Below, piece by piece: positions 24,274 to 33,083 of a stretch of 64,000 bases of DNA. The position numbers and the translations under genes were made by a program. The DNA is from Cladochytrium replicatum (lineage: Eukaryota; Chytridiomycota; Chytridiomycetes; Cladochytriales; Cladochytriaceae), in contig JAHLKD010000068.1 of assembly GCA_025526935.1 (NCBI GenBank), forward strand, positions 72,001-136,000, given 5' to 3'. Position 1 is the stretch's first letter; each line of letters starts with the position of its first letter. A model generated the notes under the pieces. It did not search any database. It was not told the origin of the DNA and saw only the letters and a list, made by a program, of their open reading frames with translations.

Positions 24274-24326
24274 TCCCAAATAACCAATTTACTATTGTAA
24301 TCCCAAATAACCAATTTACTATTGTA
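24274..24326. repeat. 27-bp tandem duplication next to the tRNA gene
   Basis: A 27-nt unit starting TCCCAAATAACCAATTTACT occurs twice in direct succession (24274-24300 and 24301-24326) just past the 3' end of the tRNA-Ala gene. The two copies are identical over the 26 nt that the second retains. No run of four T residues is seen on the tRNA strand within it, so it is not an obvious pol III terminator. Confidence 0.8.
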
Positions 24327-24329
24327 GCT

Positions 24330-24402
24330 TGGAGAACCGGGGTATCGATCCCCGTGCCTCGCGCATGCTAAGCGCGCGCTCTACCATCTGAGCTAGTTCC
24401 CC
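24330..24402 (-). tRNA. tRNA-Ala (anticodon AGC)
   Basis: Read on the minus strand, this 73-nt sequence folds as a standard tRNA. The acceptor stem GGGGAAC pairs with GTTCTCC (one G-U pair), the D arm contains TAGCTCAGATGG (the A box), and the seven-base anticodon loop TTAGCAT has AGC at its centre. The T arm is ACGGGGATCGATACCCCGG with the B-box sequence GGATCGATACC. No intron is present and CCA is not encoded, as expected for a eukaryotic nuclear tRNA. Confidence 0.95.
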
Positions 24403-24419
24403 AATCGCCAAATCCACTT

Positions 24420-25354
24420 CAAATGCTGAGGTTTTACGGTTTTTTAAGTTTCCTGACCTTCAGTTTCGGCTTCAATATCTGCAGTTTCAGATGTTTCAAC
24501 GTTGGCTGGATGATGATGCCCCTGATATGGTTCACTCTATGTTGTCATTCTTTCTTCACCAGGGAAAGCACTTTCGTTGTTCTCCTGTCCCTTTCAACAA
24601 TCACTTCCTCTTCCCGGCTGCAAATGTTGTAGTTCCCAAACCTTCTGATGTTATCGCAAATCACTTTCACCAAGTAGCCTCATCTGCCTATGGTTCTATA
24701 GCTGCTAGCTTTGCTCCCCTTGCATCTGCACACCCTCATGCGCTAGCAATTGCTCCTCCATGCTTCCCTATTTCGTCAATCTTGAGGCTTCTGCAGTATC
24801 GCCTTGGACGTTTGTTTTATCACCCCCGCAAGCAGTGTTGTCACTGCCGCACTGCAACTCTCTCTAGATCTCATGTTTCAGAATGTTTGCGTCTTGACCT
24901 ATTGTTGCCTCCTGTTCCTGTTCCTGTTTTACAACTTCCGCTTGACGTTGCAATTGATAGCCTTCGTCCACTTCGCATTGTCAACCCAGCGAATCTTGCA
25001 CCGTGGTATCTAGTTTTTCGTTGTCTCCATAAGATTTGGCTTCACTGTATGGGTCTGCCATTAGAAGTTTCCCCTCCAGACTCCCTCTTTGGCCCTGCAT
25101 TTGTGGATCTTTAACGTTTTCTTTTCTCATTATTTATTACTCACCTGTTTTTTGGCACCTTAGCAGTATCTGACGGGTTGCCACAGGTTTGAGTTTACAT
25201 TCTCTGTTTTGCTTTGTTGCTTTTCCTTATGCTGCGCGCGCTTCCCTATGTGCTGGTCCATGACCATCTTGTAAGGCACTTTGGGTGTTGTTTTTTGTTA
25301 TGCACTGTATCTGCAAAATAAATAATAATATTGTTAAAAAAAAAAAAAAAAAAA
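24420..25354 (+). mobile_element. 5'-truncated LINE, family A, copy 1
   Basis: This is the 3' end of a non-LTR retrotransposon related to, but diverged from, the full-length element next to it. The frame (KFPDLQFRLQYLQFQMFQRW onward) aligns with the region after the reverse transcriptase of the neighbour and includes a CCHC-like cysteine/histidine motif (CCHCRTATLSRSHVSEC). It ends FGPAFVDL and a TAA near 25113. A 3' UTR of about 240 nt follows, ending in AATAAATAATAATATTG and a poly(A) tail of about 18 nt. Sequence homology begins about 18 nt upstream of the tRNA-Ala 5' end. Confidence 0.85.
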
Positions 25355-25435
25355 TTCTCTCTCACTCTCTCTCTGACTCTCTCTCACTCTCTCTCACTCT
25401 CTCTCACTCTCTCTCTCTCTCTCTCTCTCTCACAA
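25355..25435 (+). repeat. (CT)n polypyrimidine tract at the 5' end of the full-length LINE
   Basis: About 80 nt of CT repeat with occasional A (CTCTCTCACTCTCT units) lie between the poly(A) tail of the upstream LINE and the ATG of ORF1. It may be the element's own 5' UTR or a target microsatellite. The stretch has no other content. Confidence 0.8.
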
Positions 25436-25439
25436 ATCA

Positions 25440-26828
25440 ATGCCGCCTCCCAGCGCTCCGCATGCGCAGCCGCCTGATGCGCCGCATGCCGCGCCGCCTG
25501 CCGCACCCCCCGCTGTGCCCCCTGATGGACTTTCTGGTGGCACCGTGATTTTTGAGGCCCGTTCGCACCCCCGTGCCTCCTCTGTTGAAAATTCCGCTCC
25601 ACAGCTTCCATTCTCTGCTCCTGCCTCTCCAATTCACTGGGCCGATGATGTGAATATGGGGGAGGATGAAAATGCCGAATCACGTGACTTCCGATCACGT
25701 GACCGACGCGCCAAAAGACCTGCTGAACATGAATTGCCCCGTGGTCGCTCCCGTTCTCGTTCCCGATCACATCTGCCGGGTGTCCGGGTTCTTGCTGCTG
25801 TGGCTGCTCCCTCGAGTGTTGCATCTCTGGCCGATCTCCGTGTCGTTCTCACTCAGATGCGATCTGTTTGTGCAACCTTTGATCCGTTGGCGATGCTGGA
25901 TCCTATGCTTGCACACTTGCCGAGGGACACTCCTGCTGAATTTTTTAGTGTTTGTCGTGATATGGCCGAGGATCTGGTGGGTCGCTTTGGGAGGCCGCTG
26001 CCTTCGCCTTCACCTCCGGTTGCCCCTGTCTCCCGCCATGATGATGCTGTGTGCCTTCCCCCTAGACAACTGCATGGTAATCCTTCAATTCAGGACGATC
26101 TTGGGAACTCTGGTGCTCCTGGCCCTCGCCCCCCGTCTAGTCGACCTGCCTCACGTGGACATCGTGGTCCACGCACTTATGCCGCTGCTGCTGCCAATGC
26201 CCGTGCCCGTGTGCTTGAGAGTCTCCCCACACTGAGTGCTGAATCTCGTACAGAAGCTGTCAGGACTGCCCTTGCTGGTCGTGACCCCACTTCGAATGTC
26301 AGCCTTCGTGGCCCTCGGCCTGTCGTATTCTATCCTCCGACCTCTCCGCTGCTGGTCTCCCCACCTGCTGATCTTCAGGCCCGTGTGGATGATTTGACCA
26401 CTGTGTACATCAAGGACATCATGAGACAGCGGCTCGGCTTTGTGCGGACCATGCTGAGGGCCCTCTTGGGCGATGAGGTGGTGCGTGGTATCCGCCACAT
26501 CAATTTCGTTGGTCGCAACATTGCTTCCTTTATCTGTATTCGCTCAACCGCAATTGCTCTCCGTGCGCACTTCTCCACCCAGGAAGCTTCCACTGACGAA
26601 TCAAACCGTGACTTTCTTCGCCGAGCCTCTACTCTGCCTTTGGAGCAGCGGGAGGCTGCGGTCAGGGAAGTTGTCCACAAGAGATATGCACATATCCTCA
26701 GTTCAGTTACTGATCCTGCTATTTTCCTGTATGTCGGTGGTCAGCTCCCCATGGATGCTCAGGAAACTGTGCTGGACTGTGCCCGCGGGATTGCGCGTCA
26801 GCCTCGCTCAACCCATCTTCGTCAATGA
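25440..26828 (+). CDS. LINE ORF1 protein
   Basis: 462 codons beginning at the first ATG after the CT tract. The N-terminal 50 residues are rich in Pro, Ala and His. A basic Arg/Ser stretch (RGRSRSRSRSHLPG) follows, which could bind nucleic acid. The C-terminal 170 residues look folded (RQRLGFVRTMLRALLGDEVV, then FVGRNIASFICIRSTAIALR), consistent with the nucleic-acid-binding C-terminal region of L1-type ORF1 proteins. No CCHC knuckle is seen in ORF1. Its stop codon overlaps the ORF2 start as ATGA, which suggests ORF2 is made by reinitiation. Confidence 0.8.
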   Translation: MPPPSAPHAQPPDAPHAAPPAAPPAVPPDGLSGGTVIFEARSHPRASSVENSAPQLPFSAPASPIHWADDVNMGEDENAESRDFRSRDRRAKRPAEHELPRGRSRSRSRSHLPGVRVLAAVAAPSSVASLADLRVVLTQMRSVCATFDPLAMLDPMLAHLPRDTPAEFFSVCRDMAEDLVGRFGRPLPSPSPPVAPVSRHDDAVCLPPRQLHGNPSIQDDLGNSGAPGPRPPSSRPASRGHRGPRTYAAAAANARARVLESLPTLSAESRTEAVRTALAGRDPTSNVSLRGPRPVVFYPPTSPLLVSPPADLQARVDDLTTVYIKDIMRQRLGFVRTMLRALLGDEVVRGIRHINFVGRNIASFICIRSTAIALRAHFSTQEASTDESNRDFLRRASTLPLEQREAAVREVVHKRYAHILSSVTDPAIFLYVGGQLPMDAQETVLDCARGIARQPRSTHLRQ

Positions 26829-29800
26829 TTAGTGTTCGAGTTGGTACCTTCAATTGTCGCAATTTGAGCTTTGGAGTTCTTGATTCACTGTTTCGTTTTA
26901 TGCGCACAAATCACATTGTTTTTCTGCTCCTGACTGAAACACACCTTTTTCCTTTAGACCTGCTGCCTTCTCCAGATTTGATTTTTGACACTCGTTTTTC
27001 TCCTGGGTCATCGGGTACACGACGGGCTGGTGTGGGAGTCTTGATCAATCGCAGTCTTTGTAGAGCTTCTGATTTCCGTCTCGTTTCTAGTTATGGTGGC
27101 ACCTCTCTATGGTTTACATTTCGTGGGCTTTTGGTTGGAGGGTCTTATTTGCCTCTGTGTGGTATTGCTCAGGACCCCTTCCTTGAAGAGTTTATTGCTT
27201 CACTTCCTCAACATGTCCCGTCGTCTCCGTGCCCTGTTCTTTTGTTGGGCGATTTCAATGCCCGTTTTTTAGCTACTGGTGATCATTCTTCAAATCATAG
27301 GGGTAGGTTGTTTGAGCAATTTATTTCTGCCGCTAGTTTCTCTCTAGTTAAGCACCCTTCCTGTCATAACCCCACATTTTCTTCTCGCAATGGTGACTCC
27401 ATTATCGATTTGTTGTTTGTCAATCCTCTGCTTCAATGTGATCCTATTTCTTACATAGTTCATAGTCGTCTAGCCGACAGCGAGTTTATGCCTTGGGCTT
27501 CTGACCATTTTCCAGTTACAGCTGTTTTTTCTTTTGCTCCTCCCAATGCCAGCGCTCCCTCTGCTGCACCCCCCCACAAGCGCTGGGCTGCTCATCTGTT
27601 GCGTGAACCTGCTGTCTTTCAAGCAATGGAGGATGTGGGACATTTGTTTTTTGATCCCACCCTTGCTGATGTCAATGCTGCGCTCAATCCAATTTTAGAA
27701 GCTCCCGCCTTTGCCCAAATGTCTGTGGATGTTGCACAGGGATTTATTGACTCTGCATTGGATATTATTTTGTCCTTTGTTACTTCGTGTGCTGCTTGTG
27801 TCATTGGACCCCCCAGTTTAGTTCGCCGTCGCCCTGCCCTGCCATTGTTGCCGCCGCATTTAGTGGCCTTGCGACGGAGCTACTTACTTGCTCATAAGCA
27901 CTATTTAGCTGTTTCTTCCTGTGATGATCCTGATCCTGGTTTAGTTGAGTATTGCCGCTTGGAGCGTGACCGGCTATCGCGTGAGCGTGTCAAAGCTTTT
28001 CGTACTTGGTCTCTTTCTCAGCGAGCTCGAGAGGCTTCTGGCGACAATATGTTTAGTTCTTCTCCTAGTTCTTTAACCGAGGTTAGCAAAGTTCTTTCCA
28101 CCGCGCGTAGGTGTCATCAACGGCGCTCAGCTGCAAGTGGTTTATTGTCTGATCCTGCCTCTTTATCTCATTATCGCAATCACTTTGCCTCCGTTTATCA
28201 GACTCAGTTTGCACAATCCTCTGCCAGTGCAGAACACGTTCGTCTACATGCGCTGAATGATTCTGTGTCAGTTAGTGTTAGTGACTTTGTTTGTGCTATT
28301 CGTTCTTCCCCAAACAACTCTGCTCCTGGCCCAAACCATATTCCAGCTGAGTTATTTAAGCCGTTAGCTTCTGATGTTGCTATCCTTTTTGTTCAACTTT
28401 CAAACGCTATTTTCCGTTCAGGTTTGTCGCCCTCTGCCTGGAATGCTGGCTTGTTGTTACCTGTTTGGAAGAATAAGGGCTCCATAGGTGATATTAGTCA
28501 GCACCGCCCCATTACTTTAACCAATGTTGATAGAAAAATCTTTGAGCGTACCCTGCTTCCTATGCTTGTAGCTCATGTTGGTAAACTTGATCCCGCCCAA
28601 GCTGGTTTCCAGGCCAATCGTTCAGGTGTTGAGTGTGTTTTTGCATTAGATGCTACCCTTCGACGGGCTTCCCGCACTGCTCTGCCTTATTGTGTTACTT
28701 TCTTAGATATTAAAGCAGCGTATGATACTGTGCATAGGCCTCTTTTGTGGGAACATCTTCGTCAATTTCCCAGAATTCCAAACCGTTTGATCTCTGTTTT
28801 GATGAGTATGTTTGATCGTTGTTCTTCTCAGGTTGTTATAGAGAATCGTTCTTCTGATTTGTTTTCGCTTCCACGAGGTCTTTTTCAAGGTTCTGTTTTG
28901 TCTCCGTTCTTGTACTCAGTTTTCATCAATCCTTTAGCACAGCTCCTTCGTCGTGAATCTTCTCATCTTGCTAGGTTTTCTTATAACACTCCTGTTTTCA
29001 ATTCGTTGTTTTTTGCTGATGACATAGCTTTGTTTTCTGCCACCCCTGAGCAAGCCCAACGTGCGTTGAAAATTTGTGAAGATTTTGCTTTAGCTTCTCA
29101 TTTTGTGTTTTCACCTTCAAAGTGTGCTGTGTTATCTTCTCAACGGTTACCCACCCCCTTGAAGCTTCATGGCTCTGCCCTCCCTGTAGAGGTTTCATTT
29201 AGATACCTTGGTCACTATTTTACTATTGAAGGGTTTGATCTTGCTGCAACTATTGATCATCGCTTAGAGAAAGCTCGTGCCTCATTGTATCTTTTTGCAC
29301 CTTATGTCTCGTACTTTGGTGGGTCTGCTCCTCGTGTTGCCAGGTTGTTGTTTTTGTCTTTTATTAGACCTTCACTTGAGTTTGGTTTAGCACTTATTCG
29401 GCCTTCCACTGCTCAGCTTCAGGTACTAGAGCGTTTTTGTTATCATGCACTGTGTCGTCTGTTTTCGATAGCCCATACCACTTCGCGTGTTGGTTTGTTG
29501 CTGTTAGCGCAAATTCCTACTTTTGAGTTCAGGCTGAAATACCTTCAGGCACGTATGTTTGCTCGCTGGTCTAGTGATTCCAGCCCTCTGTTACCAGCTG
29601 CTGTGTTGCAATTCTATCGGTCATCTCTAGTCGGTTATGGTTCATCTCCTTATTTTTCCGCTTGTCACAATGATCTCATTGTTCCTATGCCTGCTGTGCT
29701 CCCACTTCATCCGTTGATGTTGCATTTTCAGTCTTTAGCTGTTGCGCATAATGGACCAATTGCAGTTTCGTTTGCCCCTGTCCGCAATTTGAAACTTCGC

Positions 29801-30205
29801 CACCCTTTGTTGCTACCCCCACACCAACATCTCCCAACAGTATGTCTTCGTTTGTTCCTGCTATATCGGCTTGGCCGCCTGTTTCCAAACCCCCGACCTT
29901 ATTGTAGGAACTGTCATGATGCCCCTGAAGTGTCGCGTGCCCATGTCTCTGTGTGTCTACATTTGCGTGCTAGTTTGTCCGCTAGTTTTGATTTAGGCCT
30001 GCCTGACGATCCCCGCCTACCTCTTGACATTGCAATTGATATGCTTTCACCACGGCCTTTTTATCCTTCCCCTGCTTTTTCCCAGTGGGTTCTTGTTCTT
30101 CGTGCACTTAACTGCATTTGGTCAAACTGTCTTGGTTATGAGTTAGTTTTGTCTCCAGCTCCTGATTCTATCTTGTCTGCTTTTGTTGATTTGGATATGC
30201 CTTAG
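26825..30205 (+). CDS. LINE ORF2: apurinic-type endonuclease and reverse transcriptase
   Basis: 1126 codons. The N-terminal 240 residues are an exonuclease/endonuclease/phosphatase domain: VGTFNCRNL, LLLTETHLF, LLGDFNARF, SIIDLLFVN and the catalytic SDHFPV. The reverse transcriptase follows with NSAPGPNHIPAELFK, PITLTNVDRKIFER, the LDIKAAYDTVHRPLL motif, PRGLFQGSVLSPFLYSVF and the active-site box FFADDIALFS. The C-terminus has a Cys/His motif (CRNCHDAPEVSRAHVSVC) typical of L1-like ORF2 tails. Such proteins nick target DNA and prime cDNA synthesis from the nick. The frame is intact and key motifs are present, so the protein could be active. Confidence 0.95.
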   Translation: MISVRVGTFNCRNLSFGVLDSLFRFMRTNHIVFLLLTETHLFPLDLLPSPDLIFDTRFSPGSSGTRRAGVGVLINRSLCRASDFRLVSSYGGTSLWFTFRGLLVGGSYLPLCGIAQDPFLEEFIASLPQHVPSSPCPVLLLGDFNARFLATGDHSSNHRGRLFEQFISAASFSLVKHPSCHNPTFSSRNGDSIIDLLFVNPLLQCDPISYIVHSRLADSEFMPWASDHFPVTAVFSFAPPNASAPSAAPPHKRWAAHLLREPAVFQAMEDVGHLFFDPTLADVNAALNPILEAPAFAQMSVDVAQGFIDSALDIILSFVTSCAACVIGPPSLVRRRPALPLLPPHLVALRRSYLLAHKHYLAVSSCDDPDPGLVEYCRLERDRLSRERVKAFRTWSLSQRAREASGDNMFSSSPSSLTEVSKVLSTARRCHQRRSAASGLLSDPASLSHYRNHFASVYQTQFAQSSASAEHVRLHALNDSVSVSVSDFVCAIRSSPNNSAPGPNHIPAELFKPLASDVAILFVQLSNAIFRSGLSPSAWNAGLLLPVWKNKGSIGDISQHRPITLTNVDRKIFERTLLPMLVAHVGKLDPAQAGFQANRSGVECVFALDATLRRASRTALPYCVTFLDIKAAYDTVHRPLLWEHLRQFPRIPNRLISVLMSMFDRCSSQVVIENRSSDLFSLPRGLFQGSVLSPFLYSVFINPLAQLLRRESSHLARFSYNTPVFNSLFFADDIALFSATPEQAQRALKICEDFALASHFVFSPSKCAVLSSQRLPTPLKLHGSALPVEVSFRYLGHYFTIEGFDLAATIDHRLEKARASLYLFAPYVSYFGGSAPRVARLLFLSFIRPSLEFGLALIRPSTAQLQVLERFCYHALCRLFSIAHTTSRVGLLLLAQIPTFEFRLKYLQARMFARWSSDSSPLLPAAVLQFYRSSLVGYGSSPYFSACHNDLIVPMPAVLPLHPLMLHFQSLAVAHNGPIAVSFAPVRNLKLRHPLLLPPHQHLPTVCLRLFLLYRLGRLFPNPRPYCRNCHDAPEVSRAHVSVCLHLRASLSASFDLGLPDDPRLPLDIAIDMLSPRPFYPSPAFSQWVLVLRALNCIWSNCLGYELVLSPAPDSILSAFVDLDMP

Positions 30206-30360
30206 TGTTTTGAAACATTTTACTTTTCCTACGGCTCGCACGGCTCCCCATGTGCTGCCAATTTACGTGTATTTTTACACTTGTATTTGGATTTTGCACC
30301 AGCGGGTGATATGTATTGGTTGGACAATAAATACATATTATGAAGTTCAAAAAAAAAAAT

Positions 30361-30848
30361 CACTAGATCTCATGTTTTAGAATGTTTGCGTCTTGACCTA
30401 CTGTTGCCTCCTGTTCCTGTTCCTGTTCCTGTTTTACAACTTCCGCTTGACGTTGCAATTGATAGCCTTCGTCCACTTCGCATTGTCAACCCAGCGAATC
30501 TTGCACCGTGGTATCTAGTTTTTCGTTGTCTCCATAAGATTTGGCTTCACTGTATGGGTCTGCCATTAGAAGTTTCCCCTCCAGACTCCCTCTTTGGCCC
30601 TGCATTTGTGGATCTTTAACGTTTTCTTTTCTCATTATTTATTACTCACCTGTTTTTTGGCACCTTAGCAGTATCTGACGGGTTGCCACAGGTTTGAGTT
30701 TACATTCTCTGTTTTGCTTTGTTGCTTTTCCTTATGCTGCGCGCGCTTCCCTATGTGCTGGTCCATGACCATCTTGTAAGGCACTTTGGGTGTTGTTTTT
30801 TGTTATGCATTGTATGTGCAAAATAAATAATAATTGTTAAAAAAAAAT
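30361..30848 (+). mobile_element. 5'-truncated LINE, family A, copy 2
   Basis: This copy begins abruptly after the poly(A) tail of the full-length element, at a point corresponding to the Cys/His motif region of copy 1 (CTAGATCTCATGTTTTAGAA). It is nearly identical to copy 1 from there to the 3' end. It has one more GTTCCT unit in the PVPVPV stretch and an altered tail (AATAATAATTGTTAAAAAA). The coding part ends GPAFVDL as in copy 1. Confidence 0.85.
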
Positions 30849-31776
30849 AATGCTCGAGCGTTTTTGTTATGAAGCACTGTGTCGTCTGTTTTCGCTAGCC
30901 CATACCACTTCGCGTGTTGGTTTGTTGCTGTTTGTGCAAATTCCTACTTTTGAGTTCAGGCTGAAGTACCTTCAGGCACGTATGTTTGCTCGCTGGTCTA
31001 GTGATTCCAGCCCTCTGTTACCAGCTGCTGTGTTGGAATTCTATCGGTGGTCTCCAGTCGGTTATGGTTCATCTCCTTATTTTCCGCTTGTCACAATGAT
31101 CTCATTGCTCCTATGCCTGTTGTGCCCCCACTTCATCCGTTGATGTTGCATTTTCAGTCTTTAGCTGTTGCGCATAATGGACCTATCGCAGTTTCGTTTG
31201 CCCCTGTCCGCAATTTGAAACTTTGCAACGCTTTGTTGCTACCCCCACACCAACATCTCCCAACAGTATGTCTTCGTTTGTTCCTGCTATATCGGCTTGG
31301 CTGCCTGTTTCCAAACCCCCGACCTTTTTGTAGGAACTGTCATGATGCCCCTGAAGTGTCGCGTGCCCATGTCTCTGTGTGTCTACATTTGCGTGCTAGT
31401 TTGTCTGCTAGTTTTGATTTAGGCCCGCCTGACGATCCCCGCCTACCTCTTGACATTGCAATTGATATGCTTTCACTACTGCCTTTTCATCCTTCCCCTG
31501 CTTTTTCCCAGTGGGTTCTTGTTCTTCGTGCACTTAACCGCACTTGGTCAAACTGTCTTGGTTATGACCTAGTTTTGTCTCCCGCTCCTGATTCTATCTT
31601 GTCTGCTTTTGTTGATTTGGATATGTGTTTTGAAACATTTTACTTTTCCTACAGCTCGCATGGCTCCCCATGTGCCGCCAATTTAAGTGTATTTTTACAC
31701 TTGTATTTGGATTTTGCACCAGCGGGTGATATGTATTGGTTGGACAATAAATTCATATTATGAAGTTCAAAAAAAA
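30849..31776 (+). mobile_element. 5'-truncated LINE, family B, copy 2
   Basis: Begins directly at the tail of the preceding copy with CTCGAGCGTTTTTGTTATGA, matching family B from about position 29427, and runs to the family B 3' UTR and a poly(A) tail ending at 31776. It is close to identical to the full-length element. One T is missing in the TCCTTATTTTCCGC run (near 31080 versus 29655), which breaks the ORF2 frame. The last stop is also altered, so the frame runs into the 3' UTR. Confidence 0.85.
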
Positions 31777-33083
31777 AGTCTTGAACGATCAACAGCATTA
31801 TAAAGACATAACTTTGGTCATGTGATATTCCACTCTATGACATCCTCAGCCAAAGGTCAGCGAAAGTGGTCACGGGAATGGTTGGTTTGGTCTTTGTTTG
31901 CAGGTCTTGTTGTTTGAATTCCAAACTCTTCCTCCCTATCTTGGCTCAGTGTAGAACATGTATCCCTCTATTCTAATCCTTATACTTTCTCCACGTCCTG
32001 AGCAGTCCAGAAGCTCCCATGTTGTAAAAAGTCGCCTCCAAAAAACGCAAAATGCGCAGTTAAAAGTAGCTGATTCTATTCATTGGCTTGCGTGGGTTGC
32101 ATTTGGTCCTGGTCCGACTTTCCTTTTCTGGTCGAAATAAACCCATGTTTATTGTTTGTTTTGATTTAACTTTTGATTGATTTTTCTTGAACTACTTTTC
32201 TAGTTTTAGTTTTCTTTTCTCTATAAGACTTCAGCCTTTCCACTTTCCATATCTTCTGTTTTGTTATCTGATTAATATTCATGTTTTGAACCATCTCGAA
32301 CCTTGAATATCGCAACTAATGATCTGGTAAAACATTGAATCCTTGCACCAACTTTCCATCTTAACGACCGGGTTGCACCAACGGGACTCTGGCAGCGGAT
32401 GACTCGCACAGAACCACCCTGAACATCTGCACCTGAACGAGCTCGCCAGCCCAACCTTCTTTCTGCACTGCACTGCACGGTGTGGGTGCCGCAACACCTG
32501 ACCCTCCCCCTTGCGAAGTTTTCATCATCGTCGTCGTCGGCCCCGAGCGATTGAACGAAGTGAGGAAGTGCGTCATCGGTGGAGGCGTCGTTGGCGTCCT
32601 TGTTGCTTGTTGTGCTGTCGGAGCTTGCTTCAGTGGCAGGTTTGACACTCTTTCGTTGCACTTAGCGCGATGAAAACGGCGGTCGCTCCGTGCTCGGCGG
32701 TTTCGCTTCCATCACCCTCGGCCCACCTTCCTTGACTTCACCCTCCCTTCACTCCCACGCTCTTCCTCGCCGCCTTGGCATTCTTTGACTACGAAGCAGA
32801 AGACGGCTGCCTGCTACGTACGTGCACCAAACCAAACCGATCTCAGGCACACCAACCCGGCGGTTGCAGGCCTTGTTTCAGATGCACCACCATTGACACC
32901 CCACCGAGTTCCTTGTTTGCATCACCGAGATCGCCGTCGCGGGACGCTGCTTGCTCCTTGGCGTGGACGGGTATTACGCGGGCAGCATGGACCCGACCCC
33001 TCCCAGAGTGTCGCCGGGAACTGGAACCCTTCCATACCTTTTATGCCCAACCATTAATTTATTGAACAGACTCATCCAAATTT
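31777..33083. other. no firm gene
   Basis: About 1.3 kb. A minus-strand frame near 32660-32510 has an acidic, Ser/Thr/Asp-rich run (ASSDSTTSNKDANDASTDD) that could be a small exon, but no partner or domain is seen. The rest shows short open frames on both strands and no RNA gene. Confidence 0.3.

Larger units (their letters stand above)
25355..30349 (+). mobile_element. full-length L1-like LINE, family B
   Basis: A complete non-LTR retrotransposon of about 5 kb: polypyrimidine 5' region, ORF1 (25440-26828), ORF2 (26825-30205), a 3' UTR of about 130 nt with AATAAATAC-type signals, and a poly(A) tail ending at about 30349. Both ORFs are open from start to stop, so this copy may be competent. 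It sits between the 3' ends of two family A copies in the same orientation. Target-site duplications could not be identified by eye. Confidence 0.9.

Noticed and set aside
25355-25435. CT repeat as a CRISPR-like or satellite array
   Set aside because: It is a simple dinucleotide tract with no spacer structure, placed at the 5' end of the LINE.
25384-25824. Minus-strand frame opposite LINE ORF1
   Set aside because: It is the shadow of the Pro/Ala-rich ORF1 and the CT repeat (Arg/Glu repeats), with no independent support.
30361-31776. Separate small genes after the full-length LINE
   Set aside because: Their translations match the C-terminal parts of the two LINE families and each ends in a LINE 3' UTR and poly(A) tail.
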